Assembly: GCA_944383465.1 (NCBI GenBank)
Contig: CALWPQ010000021.1
Location: forward strand, 1-64,000
Direction: 5' to 3'
Source of the DNA: an uncultured Clostridia bacterium
Lineage (GTDB): Bacteria; Bacillota; Clostridia; Peptostreptococcales; Anaerovoracaceae
DNA length: 64,000 nt
Below the pieces are notes generated by a model. That model ran no database searches. It saw nothing but the letters and a program-made list of their open reading frames with translations, and was not told the DNA's origin. Positions within the stretch are counted from its first letter, which is position 1, and the number at the start of each line of letters is the position of its first letter. Shown here in pieces: positions 44,546 through 53,073 of this stretch. Both the position numbers and the translations under genes were made by a program.

Positions 44546-44899
44546 ATGACGATTAAAAAAGGCGATCTTTATTTCGCTGATTTAAGTCCCGTGGTAGGCT
44601 CTGAACAAGGTGGAATAAGACCCGTCCTTGTAGTACAAAATGATGTCGGCAACAAATACAGCCCAACCATTATCGTGGCTGCTGTGACATCACAGATGAA
44701 CAAGGCAAAGCTGCCTACACATGTAGCGATAGATGCAGCAAATAACGGACTTAGCAAAAATTCAGTTGTTCTTATGGAGCAGCTGAGGACAATAGATAAA
44801 AAAAGACTTAAAGAACGGATAGGTACGCTTGATTCAGAGCTTATACCTGATGTAAATCACGCCCTGGGAGTGAGCCTGGGGATTACGGAAATAAGATAG
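44546..44899 (+). CDS. mazF: MazF/NdoA-type endoribonuclease toxin
   Basis: A 117-residue PemK/MazF protein: KKGDLYFADLSPVVGSEQGGIRPVLVVQND, VAAVTSQ, LPTHVAI and VLMEQLRTIDKKRL, with the catalytic Arg and Thr/Ser positions of NdoA present. MazF enzymes cut single-stranded mRNA at short motifs. In Bacillus the antitoxin gene ndoAI lies just upstream; here the 72 bases before the toxin hold no frame that could encode one, and the gene after it is unrelated. GGAGGG precedes the ATG. Confidence 0.93.
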   Translation: MTIKKGDLYFADLSPVVGSEQGGIRPVLVVQNDVGNKYSPTIIVAAVTSQMNKAKLPTHVAIDAANNGLSKNSVVLMEQLRTIDKKRLKERIGTLDSELIPDVNHALGVSLGITEIR

Positions 44900-44939
44900 C
44901 AAAAGATAAAAGGGGAAGAAACACAAAAAGGAGAAGATT

Positions 44940-45344
44940 ATGAAAAAACGAACATTTATTATGACAATTATCGCAGCACTTATTTTAGGTATGCTGTGCG
45001 GATATGCGGTATTCGGTGCTTCGGACGGCCCGGGAACGGACAGCGATCCTCTTGTATCAAAGAGCTACGTGGATACAAAATTCACATATGCGCCGATTCA
45101 GATTACTGCGGGACAGAAGCTTATAGGCAGTGAAGGCACGGAAATAATACTGAGAAGCGGAGAGGCAACCGCTATAGATAATGGGGCAAATGGAGTCTCC
45201 GATATCACAGCGGGAGCAGATCTTATGACCGGCACGCAGGTGGCTGTAAACCACCTGCTGCTTGTTCCGCGCAGCGACGGCAGAGGTATAACAGCTATTA
45301 CCGATATATGGGTAATGGTAAGAGGAGATTATGAAATAAATTAA
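44940..45344 (+). CDS. Small exported protein of unknown function
   Basis: A 134-residue protein with a signal peptide or anchor (MKKRTFIMTIIAALILGMLC..., core about 7-24) and a small soluble domain: SKSYVDTKFTYAPIQITAGQKLIG, GTEIILRSGEATAID and GVSDITAGADL. AAAAGGAGAAG precedes the ATG. It lies 30 bases before the DUF5693 gene and is probably in one operon with it. The family is not recognised beyond its recurrence in Clostridia; a cell-wall role is only inferred from context. Confidence 0.82.
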   Translation: MKKRTFIMTIIAALILGMLCGYAVFGASDGPGTDSDPLVSKSYVDTKFTYAPIQITAGQKLIGSEGTEIILRSGEATAIDNGANGVSDITAGADLMTGTQVAVNHLLLVPRSDGRGITAITDIWVMVRGDYEIN

Positions 45345-45374
45345 GGGACAAGGGTAAAGGAGAGTACATAACGG

Positions 45375-47555
45375 ATGAACAGCTTTGTTAAGGCACACAA
45401 AACGGTGAGCGTGATTGCGGCAATCGTCCTTGTAACGGTTATTGCAGCGGGAGCCGTACTCGGAAACAGAATCGGGATTGAAAAGAAAAATAAGACTTAT
45501 GATATCGTTCTTGACTACGCTGAAATAGAAAAGATGGCAGAACAGAGCGAGCTTGACACGAGAGAATGGCTTTCGGAATTTAAGGATATGGGTATAACGA
45601 AAGTCGGACTTCAGGAAGAGAATATAATGACGCTTATGGAAGAGTCGTGGATGCCCGTAACTGGAGAAGTTATGGGTAATGTAATGGAGAATGCTTCGTG
45701 GCAGAGCGAGCTTCCAGAGGCGTTTATGCAGGCGGTCAGCGCAAAGGGCGGATTTGACCGTTTTGATGTGCTTGTAACTACTGGAAACAGCGAAGCAACA
45801 GAATTTTTAAGACACGGAATTACTGAGAGATTTCAGCCTGAAAGATATGAAGTGTATACGGAAGGCGACACAGGATATTTTTGGATAGACGGAACATCCG
45901 ATACGACTTTGTATTCGCAGCAATACAAATATATGAATTCACAGGCGGGAGGATTTATCGAGAGGATAGATCTTGAAGGCTCGAAGATAATGTACATAAG
46001 CCTTGGTCTTATGCCGGAAAAGGTAGAGACGATACAGAGCTGCGGAATGGATATAATTCCAAGAACACTTTCATACAACGGTTGGAATGATACAAAGTAT
46101 GCGCAGGCAGTGGTAGCGGAATACGAAAGATACGGCATAACACCGGAGTATATAATAGTGGGCGGTGAATCGGTAATCGGTTACGATGATGGCATTGATT
46201 TTGCCAAGGACTATATACTCGATAATGGTGTGACGATAGGACTTATCGAAAACACAACGCAGCTTCAGAATATAATGCAGTACGGTGTGTCAGAGGTTGC
46301 GCAGGCGTCGGGATATGATACGGTGAGAGTTTTCTCCGTATGGAATTATATACAATACAGGTATCAGTATTACGGATATGAGGGCGCAAAAGAAATAGAG
46401 AATACGCTCTTCAGGGCGGTGACGGAAAGAAATATAAGGGTAATATACTTTAAGCCTTTCCTGCATCTTAAAGATCTTCATACGTATGTGACCAATGTTG
46501 ATGAATATAGAGAAATGTTCGACAATCTCGAAGCGAGACTCGCAAGACACGGATTTAGCAGAGGATCTGCTTCGGTAATGGATGATTACAGTGTACCTGT
46601 ACTTGCTAAGGCGGCCTGCGGCATAGGGGCTGCACTCGGAGCAGTGCTGCTGCTCAGGAGTATATTGAGAATGAAAGATAAGTGGCTGCTTGTTCTTTCT
46701 GTGCTCGGAGTGCTCGCAGTAGCGGTAGCGTATTTTGTGATGCCGAACACGGCGGTGCTTTTGACTTCTTTTGCATCGGCCGTGGTATTTGGATGTCTTG
46801 CTATAACATTTTATACTATGCGGGCGCGGCTGGCAGCGGAAAAGCTCAGTTCCGATACGGGCGTAGTTAAAATTATGGTTTACGCCGTAGTAACTCTTGT
46901 CATTTCCGTAATAATTTCTTTAATCGGCGGCATTATGACGGCGGCACCTATAAGCAGTACAAGCTATATGCTCGAAATAGATATTTACAGAGGCGTAAAG
47001 CTTGCACAGTTGATTCCGATTGCATACTTTGTAGTCGCATTCCTTGCTTATTACGGCTATGGCGCGAGAAAGCAGCATATTGGGCATCTTGAATGGAGCG
47101 ATATCAAGGATCTTTTCAATATGGAAATAAAGGCGTGGATGATGATTGTGGCGGCTTTTGTCTGCGGTATCGGTGTTTACTATATAATGCGTACCGGTCA
47201 CGATTCGTCGATAGAGGTTTCAAGTATAGAAATGCTTTTCAGAAACAAACTTGAAGAGGTGCTTATAGCAAGGCCGAGAAACAAAGAATTCTTATTCGCT
47301 TTTCCTGCTGTTATGATGGCGGTTTACTGTTCGGTGAGAAAGCTTAAGCTGTGGACACTCGTTTTCGGTCTCGGCGGCTCAATAGGAATGGTATCTGTGA
47401 TAAATACATTTATGCATATAAGAACTCCTCTTTATCTCGGATTTACGAGGACGGCTTATTCGCTTCTTTTCGGATCTGTGCTCGGACTCATCGCGATTGC
47501 AGTGTTCGATGCACTTTATAAACTTTATTTGAGGTATTTGAAGAAATATGTATAG
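45375..47555 (+). CDS. DUF5693 family membrane protein
   Basis: A 726-residue protein: N-terminal anchor (about 10-30), a large extracytoplasmic domain (about 35-410) starting YDIVLDYAEIEKMAEQ, and a C-terminal half with about eight or more membrane helices (about 412-715). Families of this architecture are found in Gram-positive bacteria beside csaB and tagA, exactly as here. Function is not known. The stop overlaps the csaB start by 8 bases, implying translational coupling. Confidence 0.88.
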   Translation: MNSFVKAHKTVSVIAAIVLVTVIAAGAVLGNRIGIEKKNKTYDIVLDYAEIEKMAEQSELDTREWLSEFKDMGITKVGLQEENIMTLMEESWMPVTGEVMGNVMENASWQSELPEAFMQAVSAKGGFDRFDVLVTTGNSEATEFLRHGITERFQPERYEVYTEGDTGYFWIDGTSDTTLYSQQYKYMNSQAGGFIERIDLEGSKIMYISLGLMPEKVETIQSCGMDIIPRTLSYNGWNDTKYAQAVVAEYERYGITPEYIIVGGESVIGYDDGIDFAKDYILDNGVTIGLIENTTQLQNIMQYGVSEVAQASGYDTVRVFSVWNYIQYRYQYYGYEGAKEIENTLFRAVTERNIRVIYFKPFLHLKDLHTYVTNVDEYREMFDNLEARLARHGFSRGSASVMDDYSVPVLAKAACGIGAALGAVLLLRSILRMKDKWLLVLSVLGVLAVAVAYFVMPNTAVLLTSFASAVVFGCLAITFYTMRARLAAEKLSSDTGVVKIMVYAVVTLVISVIISLIGGIMTAAPISSTSYMLEIDIYRGVKLAQLIPIAYFVVAFLAYYGYGARKQHIGHLEWSDIKDLFNMEIKAWMMIVAAFVCGIGVYYIMRTGHDSSIEVSSIEMLFRNKLEEVLIARPRNKEFLFAFPAVMMAVYCSVRKLKLWTLVFGLGGSIGMVSVINTFMHIRTPLYLGFTRTAYSLLFGSVLGLIAIAVFDALYKLYLRYLKKYV

Positions 47556-48666
47556 AATTTTGATCTCCGGATATTATGGATTCAACAATATAGGCGATGA
47601 GTCGATACTTATGGCTGTTGTAAGCAGTCTCAGGGAAAAGCTCGATGATATCGAGATAACTGTGCTTTCGCAGAATCCGGAGTCGACAGCGGCAAAATAC
47701 GGAGTGAAATCGGAAAACAGAAAATCGGTAACCGCTGTGTTAAGGGCTTTAAAAAACTGCGATCTTCTGATATCAGGAGGAGGCAGCCTGCTGCAGGACG
47801 TGACAAGCAGGAAGAGTATCCTTTACTATCTTTTTATAATGAGGGCTGCTAAATTTATGGGTAAAAAGTTCTTTATTTACAGCCAGGGTATAGGACCGAT
47901 AGTGTCAAAGTTTAACAGCAGGATGACTGCGCAGGTGCTTAAAAAAGCAAGCGGTATTGTAGTGAGAGATATGTCATCAAAAGAGCTGCTCGTTAAAATA
48001 GGAGTGCCGGAGAGCTCTGTAGTGGTAACTGCGGATCCGGTGCTTCGCATAAAAAAAACGGGGCTTGAAGCGGGTGCAAGGATACTTGAGGAAGAGGGCT
48101 TTAATAACAGCGATGGTGCTCCCGTTTGTGGTTTTGCCGTAAAAGAGAGAAATCTTGATTCGGGTTTTATGCATGAGATATGCGCAGCGGCTGATAGACT
48201 TATAAAGGAGAGGAATTGCCGCATTGTGCTCATTCCGTTTCATTTCAGTGAAGATATGCCTGCGATAGAAATGATGGAGCGATATCTTGCGGAACGCGGC
48301 GCGGCTGATAGGGTGTGCGCCGTTAAGCATAAGTATCTGACGGAAGAGATGCTTTCGCTTATCGGCAATATGGACACGCTTGTGGGGGTAAGGCTGCACG
48401 CGTTGATTCATGCGGCGATAATGGATGTGCCGATGATAGGAATTTCATATGACCCCAAGATAAATTCATTCCTGCATTCTGTTGGCATGAAGGCTATGTG
48501 CAGTATATACGATTTCAAGAGTGAATTTTTTATGGAAGAGTATGATAAGACACAGCGCGAGCGTGAAAATTTAAAGGCTATGGTGCGTGCGAATGTGGAT
48601 GTACTTATTAAAAAGATTGATACAAATGAAGAGATGATAAAAGCGATAATTGAGCAGGGCAAATAG
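47548..48666 (+). CDS. csaB: CsaB, polysaccharide pyruvyl transferase
   Basis: A 372-residue protein with ILISGYYGFNNIGDESILMAV, LLISGGGSLLQD, FFIYSQGIGPI and GVRLHALIHAAI. CsaB adds pyruvate ketals from phosphoenolpyruvate to secondary cell-wall polysaccharide, the ligand of SLH-domain surface proteins. The overlap with the DUF5693 gene and direct contact with tagA mark one polymer-making unit. No SLH protein is in the window. Confidence 0.93.
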   Translation: MYRILISGYYGFNNIGDESILMAVVSSLREKLDDIEITVLSQNPESTAAKYGVKSENRKSVTAVLRALKNCDLLISGGGSLLQDVTSRKSILYYLFIMRAAKFMGKKFFIYSQGIGPIVSKFNSRMTAQVLKKASGIVVRDMSSKELLVKIGVPESSVVVTADPVLRIKKTGLEAGARILEEEGFNNSDGAPVCGFAVKERNLDSGFMHEICAAADRLIKERNCRIVLIPFHFSEDMPAIEMMERYLAERGAADRVCAVKHKYLTEEMLSLIGNMDTLVGVRLHALIHAAIMDVPMIGISYDPKINSFLHSVGMKAMCSIYDFKSEFFMEEYDKTQRERENLKAMVRANVDVLIKKIDTNEEMIKAIIEQGK

Positions 48667-49452
48667 ATGGTGAAAATGGATAAGAGAAAAAAAATATTGG
48701 GAATAGACGTCGATATAATAAATAAGGACGAGGCACTCGAAGTTTTTAAGGAGCTTATGGAAAAAGAGGGCTTTGATATGATTGTGACGCCGAATTCGGA
48801 AATCATAGAAAATGCGACGAGAGACGAAGAACTCGCTTTGCTCATATCGGAAGCGGGGCTCATAATTCCCGACGGCATAGGGCTCGTGTATGCTTCAAAG
48901 CTGCTCGGCTATGAGCTTGAAGAGAGAGTGACGGGTATTGATTTTTTGACGGAGATACTCGCATATCTTGAGGAGACGGGAAAGTCGGTATATCTTTTCG
49001 GAAGCAAGCCGGCTGATGAAGAAAGAAAGAGCGTGGCGGAGCTGGCGGCGTCAAGGATGAAAGAAAAATTTCCGCAGCTTAGAGTTGCGGGTACGCACCA
49101 CGGATATTTTAAACCGGAGAACGAGTCTGAAATAGTAGCGGAAATAAACAGGTCGGGAGCTGATTTTCTTTGTGTGGCGCTCGGTTCACCGAAGCAGGAA
49201 AAGTTTATGAAAGCGCACGCACAGGAATTTACTTCGGTGCGCGCAGGGATAGGCGTTGGCGGCAGTCTCGATGTGTGGGCAGGCACGGTAAAGCGCGCCC
49301 CTGAATTTTATCAGAAGCACGGACTTGAGTGGCTGTATCGTTTTGCAAAGCAGCCGTCTCGCTGGAAGAGAATGCTGAGACTTCCGGTGTTTATGTTAAA
49401 AGTAATTGCAGGAAGCAAGGATAGAAGCGAATCGGAAAACAGCAGAGAATAG
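48667..49452 (+). CDS. tagA: WecG/TagA/CpsF family glycosyltransferase
   Basis: A 261-residue GT26 enzyme with ILGIDVDIINKDEALE, VTPNSEIIENATRDEEL, LIIPDGIGLVYASKLLG, LFGSKPADEER and GVGGSLDVWAGTVKRAPEF. TagA transfers N-acetylmannosamine to undecaprenyl-linked GlcNAc, the committed step of teichoic-acid-type polymers. It starts at the base after the csaB stop (an ATG 9 bases in is an alternative). With CsaB it supports synthesis of a pyruvylated secondary wall polymer. Confidence 0.93.
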   Translation: MVKMDKRKKILGIDVDIINKDEALEVFKELMEKEGFDMIVTPNSEIIENATRDEELALLISEAGLIIPDGIGLVYASKLLGYELEERVTGIDFLTEILAYLEETGKSVYLFGSKPADEERKSVAELAASRMKEKFPQLRVAGTHHGYFKPENESEIVAEINRSGADFLCVALGSPKQEKFMKAHAQEFTSVRAGIGVGGSLDVWAGTVKRAPEFYQKHGLEWLYRFAKQPSRWKRMLRLPVFMLKVIAGSKDRSESENSRE

Positions 49453-49560
49453 TAATTGTGGCATATGAAAAATTTAAACGAATATGAAATCAGTCCGGCA
49501 AAAATATAAATTTTGTTTTTTAATATATTAATAAGTACCAAAAAGGAGATGTTAAGGCAA

Positions 49561-50379
49561 ATGGACTTAAAATTTTTTGAAAAGACGGCAGCCGATGTGA
49601 GAGTCGGTGTTATCAAGGCCGTTTCCGCAGCGGGCTCCGGCCATCCGGGAGGATCGCTTTCGGCAGCGGATATCGTGACGGCACTTTATTTTAAGGAGAT
49701 GAATATCGATCCTGACGATCCGAAGAAGAAAGATCGAGATAAATTCATTCTTTCAAAGGGACATGCCGGACCTGTGCAGTATGCGGCGCTGGCACTGCGT
49801 GGATTTTTTCCTAAAGAAAATGTACTTGAGCTTCGCAAACTCGGAGGCAAATTTCAGGGACATCCTGATATGAACAAGGTGCCGGGTATTGAAATGTCCA
49901 CAGGCTCACTTGGTCAGGGATTTGCGGTTTCCGCAGGTATGGCGATGGCAAATAAGCTTGACGGCAATCCGGGCAGAGTGTATGTTTTAATCGGCGACGG
50001 CGAATTGCAGGAAGGTATGATATGGGAGACAGCGATGTCAGCAGCTAATTACAAGCTTGATAATTTAATTGCAATAATCGATTGGAACGGCTTGCAAATA
50101 GACGGAAAAAATGAAGATGTAATGAATGTAAGCCCTATTGACGAAAAGTTTGCGGCGTTTGGCTGGAATGTGCTTATGATAAATGGCCACGATTTTGCGC
50201 AAATATTTGATGCTTTTGACAAGGCGAGAGCTTGCAAAGGAAAGCCGACTGTAATCATCGCTAAAACAAATAAAGGGCACGGCGTATCGTTTATGGAGGA
50301 TAACGCAGGCTGGCACGGCAAAGCTCCGAATGCGGAGGAAACGGAAAAAGCGATAGCGGAACTCGGAGGTGAATTCTAA
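49561..50379 (+). CDS. tktA: Transketolase, N-terminal subunit
   Basis: A 272-residue protein equal to the thiamine-diphosphate-binding half of transketolase: SGHPGGSLSAADIVTALYF, LSKGHAGPVQYAAL, GSLGQGFAVSAGMAMA and GDGELQEGMIWE. It needs the second subunit downstream. The ATG at 49561 follows AAAGGAGAT by 10 bases; another ATG overlaps that ribosome site. Split transketolases are normal in Clostridia. Confidence 0.94.
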   Translation: MDLKFFEKTAADVRVGVIKAVSAAGSGHPGGSLSAADIVTALYFKEMNIDPDDPKKKDRDKFILSKGHAGPVQYAALALRGFFPKENVLELRKLGGKFQGHPDMNKVPGIEMSTGSLGQGFAVSAGMAMANKLDGNPGRVYVLIGDGELQEGMIWETAMSAANYKLDNLIAIIDWNGLQIDGKNEDVMNVSPIDEKFAAFGWNVLMINGHDFAQIFDAFDKARACKGKPTVIIAKTNKGHGVSFMEDNAGWHGKAPNAEETEKAIAELGGEF

Positions 50380-51305
50380 TGGCGGATAAGATTGCAACAA
50401 GGCAGGCATACGGACAGGCACTCGTTGAGATAGGAAAAACAAATAAAAACTTGGTAGTAATGGATGCAGACCTCTCAAAGTCGACGATGACTTATGAGTT
50501 CAGCAAGGCGTATCCGGAGAGATTTTTCAATATGGGCATTGCAGAACAGAATATGTATGCGGCGGCTGCCGGACTTGCTCTTTCGGGCAAGGTTGTGTGC
50601 GCTTCGACGTTTGCGATGTTTGCGGCAGGACGGGCGTTTGAAATTATAAGAAATTCGATAGGATATACAAAGGCAAATGTAAAAATCTGTGCCACGCATG
50701 CGGGAATCACGGTAGGTGAAGACGGAGCTACGCACCAGACTTTTGAGGATGTGGCGCTTATGAGAACGATACCGGGAATGACGGTTATAAATCCGAGCGA
50801 TGCGGTGTCGGCAAAAAAGCTTCTCGCTCAGGCTATTGATATGCAGGGTCCATCTTACATAAGACTTGGAAGAGCAGCGGTTCCTGTATGCTACGATGAA
50901 AGCGATGATATCGTAATAGGTAAAGCGAATATACTTCGTGATGGCAGCGATGCTGCGATAATTGCTTCGGGAATTATGGTCAATGAGGCGCTTATTGCGG
51001 CCGAGACACTTGCGGCGTGCGGAATTTCCGCGCGTGTTATAGATATGCACACGATAAAGCCGATAGACAGAGAAGCGATTATTAAGGCAGCGCGAGAAAC
51101 GGGAAAAATCGTGACAGCAGAAGAGCATTCCGTAATAGGAGGGCTTGGCGCAGCGGTTGCCGAGGTACTTGCTTGCGAGTATCCTGTAAAGATGGCGATG
51201 GTGGGTCAGAAGGATACATTTGGTGAGTCTGGAAAGCCTGCGGAACTGCTCGAGAAGTACGGAATGACGGCAAAGGATATCGTTGCTGATGTAAAAAATC
51301 TGTAA
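50379..51305 (+). CDS. tktB: Transketolase, C-terminal subunit
   Basis: A 308-residue protein with the pyrimidine-binding domain (ERFFNMGIAEQNMYAAAAGLAL, carrying the Glu that activates ThDP) and the C-terminal domain (VTAEEHSVIGGLGAAVAEVL). It completes the enzyme of the non-oxidative pentose phosphate pathway. Its ATG overlaps the stop of the N-terminal subunit (TAATG), ensuring equal synthesis. Confidence 0.94.
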   Translation: MADKIATRQAYGQALVEIGKTNKNLVVMDADLSKSTMTYEFSKAYPERFFNMGIAEQNMYAAAAGLALSGKVVCASTFAMFAAGRAFEIIRNSIGYTKANVKICATHAGITVGEDGATHQTFEDVALMRTIPGMTVINPSDAVSAKKLLAQAIDMQGPSYIRLGRAAVPVCYDESDDIVIGKANILRDGSDAAIIASGIMVNEALIAAETLAACGISARVIDMHTIKPIDREAIIKAARETGKIVTAEEHSVIGGLGAAVAEVLACEYPVKMAMVGQKDTFGESGKPAELLEKYGMTAKDIVADVKNL

Positions 51306-51396
51306 AAATGATTTTAGTGTTCAAGAAGTTTGAATATTATGTGAGTGCTTAGCCTTAAAAACTTTTCGGTGCAAGTACAAATTTAATTGAATAATA

Positions 51397-51450
51397 AACT
51401 CTCTTTGTGAATAGATTTAATTAAATCTGTGACGAAGGGAGTTTTTTATT
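51397..51450 (+). terminator. Long terminator hairpin that carries the next gene's ribosome site
   Basis: Positions 51397-51420 pair with 51421-51443 as an imperfect long stem (AACTCTCTTTG with CGAAGGGAGTT; AGATTTAA with TTAAATCT), followed by TTTTTTATT. GAAGGGAG in the 3' arm is the Shine-Dalgarno for GTG at 51451. It ends the transketolase transcript and may hold back translation of the next gene on read-through RNA. Confidence 0.75.
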
Positions 51451-51927
51451 GTGGGGATCGGTAATATAAAAGAAAAAATGACGGCTAAATGCCCGAAAAA
51501 TAAGACATTTTTAATTGTCATGATTATCGTGCTTGTTGTGATCGGAATCATTCTTATAATGAATTTTGCGAAGGGTGATGAAACATTGGAATTCAGAGTG
51601 CTTAGCGACAGTGAGGTGCCGCAGGATATTACAAATCAGGTGATACCGCAGTACAGAGACCTTGAGAGGGCGCTTGCCTGCATCGTGGATGATAAGGTGT
51701 ATGTGCTTGTGACAAGAGGCGAAAAGCCAACAAGCGGCTATGAAATAGCGGTAGAGAGTATGACTCTCGAAGAAGAGGACGGCAGATGCAATCTTGTCGT
51801 ATGCGCGCAGTTTAAAGATCCTGAGCCGGGCGGGGCGCTCACGCAGGTTTTGACATATCCTCTTCAGGTGGCGGAAACACAGCTTGAAAAGCTGCCGGAC
51901 AGCATAGAACTGAGAGTGAAATATTAG
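51451..51927 (+). CDS. PrcB-like membrane-anchored protein
   Basis: A 158-residue protein with one N-terminal membrane helix (about 20-41) and an outer domain whose C-terminal part VYVLVTRGEKPTSGYEIAVESM...LVVCAQFKDPEPGGALTQ...YPLQV follows the PrcB C-terminal domain pattern. PrcB was named as a subunit of a spirochaete protease complex; in Firmicutes the domain has no set role. The start is GTG, with its ribosome site inside the preceding hairpin. The gene is alone. Confidence 0.8.
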   Translation: MGIGNIKEKMTAKCPKNKTFLIVMIIVLVVIGIILIMNFAKGDETLEFRVLSDSEVPQDITNQVIPQYRDLERALACIVDDKVYVLVTRGEKPTSGYEIAVESMTLEEEDGRCNLVVCAQFKDPEPGGALTQVLTYPLQVAETQLEKLPDSIELRVKY

Positions 51928-51996
51928 GTTAATTTTGATAGATATTTAGGCCGCTATGTTCGCGCTTATTGCTTTCCTGTTTAATTACGAAAAAAT

Positions 51997-52713
51997 CTAA
52001 TGGTTCTGATCGTTCTGACCGTTTTGATCAGTTTGATCATCGTGGAGACTGCATATACTGCTGCTGTTTATTCTGACTGCCGGCAGATTCCAGTCGAACT
52101 TGCTCGCAAGCATCCGCACAACGACGACGAGCAGCGCGCTTATGAGCATTGATAAGTAGGATTGCGAGAATTGCAGAAAAATTACATAAAGACATGCGCC
52201 TGCGATTGACGCGCAGGCGTATATCTGTTTTTTGAGCACATAAGGAATTTCACCTGCCATTATATCACGCATTATACTGCCGCCGATGCCGGTTGTGACG
52301 CCGAGGAATATGAGAAGAAAGAGGTATTCTCCGTAGCCTTTGTCTATTCCGGCATCAATACCGATGACAGTGAAAGCGCCAAGTCCAATTGCATCGAAGA
52401 TATTGAGTATTTTTTCAAATGTTCCAATGTGCTTGCTGTCGAGGAGGGAAGGCGCTTTGTAAAAAATTATGAAAAGAAGCACAGAAGTTAGCGCTGCGGT
52501 GGCGATGTATACGGGATTCACAAAAGTGTTGGGCGGAATACGGCCGATGATGATATCGCGGAGTATTCCACCGCCGACCGCCGTAATTGTACCGAGCATA
52601 ATGATGCCAAAAAGGTCGAGCTCCTTTCGGATTGCAATCATCGCGCCCGACGCCGCAAAGGCGATGGTACCTATTATTTCTGTTATAAAGATTATATTTT
52701 CTTGAGTTGTCAT
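51997..52713 (-). CDS. Trimeric intracellular cation (TRIC) channel family protein
   Basis: A 238-residue membrane protein with seven helices and the UPF0126/TRIC marks GTIAFAASGAMIAI, GTITAVGGGILRDIIIGRIPP and GVTTGIGGSIMRDIMAGEIPYVL, the two inverted GGGxxRD repeats that line the pore. Bacterial TRIC proteins conduct K+/Na+. The C-terminus ends in an Asp/Gln/Asn-rich tail (HDDQTDQNGQNDQNH) coded by short repeats. It converges on the PrcB-like gene. Confidence 0.92.
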   Translation of the reverse strand: MTTQENIIFITEIIGTIAFAASGAMIAIRKELDLFGIIMLGTITAVGGGILRDIIIGRIPPNTFVNPVYIATAALTSVLLFIIFYKAPSLLDSKHIGTFEKILNIFDAIGLGAFTVIGIDAGIDKGYGEYLFLLIFLGVTTGIGGSIMRDIMAGEIPYVLKKQIYACASIAGACLYVIFLQFSQSYLSMLISALLVVVVRMLASKFDWNLPAVRINSSSICSLHDDQTDQNGQNDQNH

Positions 52714-52898
52714 ATAAAAAGACCTTTCTATATGTTTAAGTATGTAAGTTTATTATATTATCTATGCAGGCTTTTCTGCCGTATTTTTTATTGAAATGTA
52801 AAATCTATTCTTTCGCGCGCAAAAATTTAATTTATCGCTTGGGCAGCGAAGTATTTTATAGGTATTATATCATATATGCGAAAGAGATGTAAATGTGC
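52714..52898. other. AT-rich intergenic region without a gene
   Basis: Between the TRIC gene and the next promoter I see no coding frame, terminator or conserved motif. It must contain the promoter of the TRIC gene. Confidence 0.4.
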
Positions 52899-52927
52899 TT
52901 GACAGCGCAGATATAAAAGATTAAAAT
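52899..52927 (+). promoter_or_regulatory. Promoter of the degenerate P-loop gene
   Basis: TTGACA (52899-52904), 17 bases, TAAAAT (52922-52927). The leader of about 140 bases contains an 8-bp hairpin AGATAAAT-TTTTG-ATTTATCT (53022-53042), 15 bases before the ribosome site. Confidence 0.7.
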
Positions 52928-53073
52928 ATATACATAAATTTACAATTTAAATAATAAATAGAAATATATGATATAAGTTTGGATAAATGAAATTTGAATC
53001 TGTCTTGCGCTAAGGATGTATAGATAAATTTTTGATTTATCTGATCAGGTACGGGAAAAGGAGACTGATATCT

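Noticed and set aside
51990..52050. Short repeats coding the Asp/Gln/Asn tail of the TRIC protein
   Set aside because: Only a few imperfect units; too small to call a repeat element.
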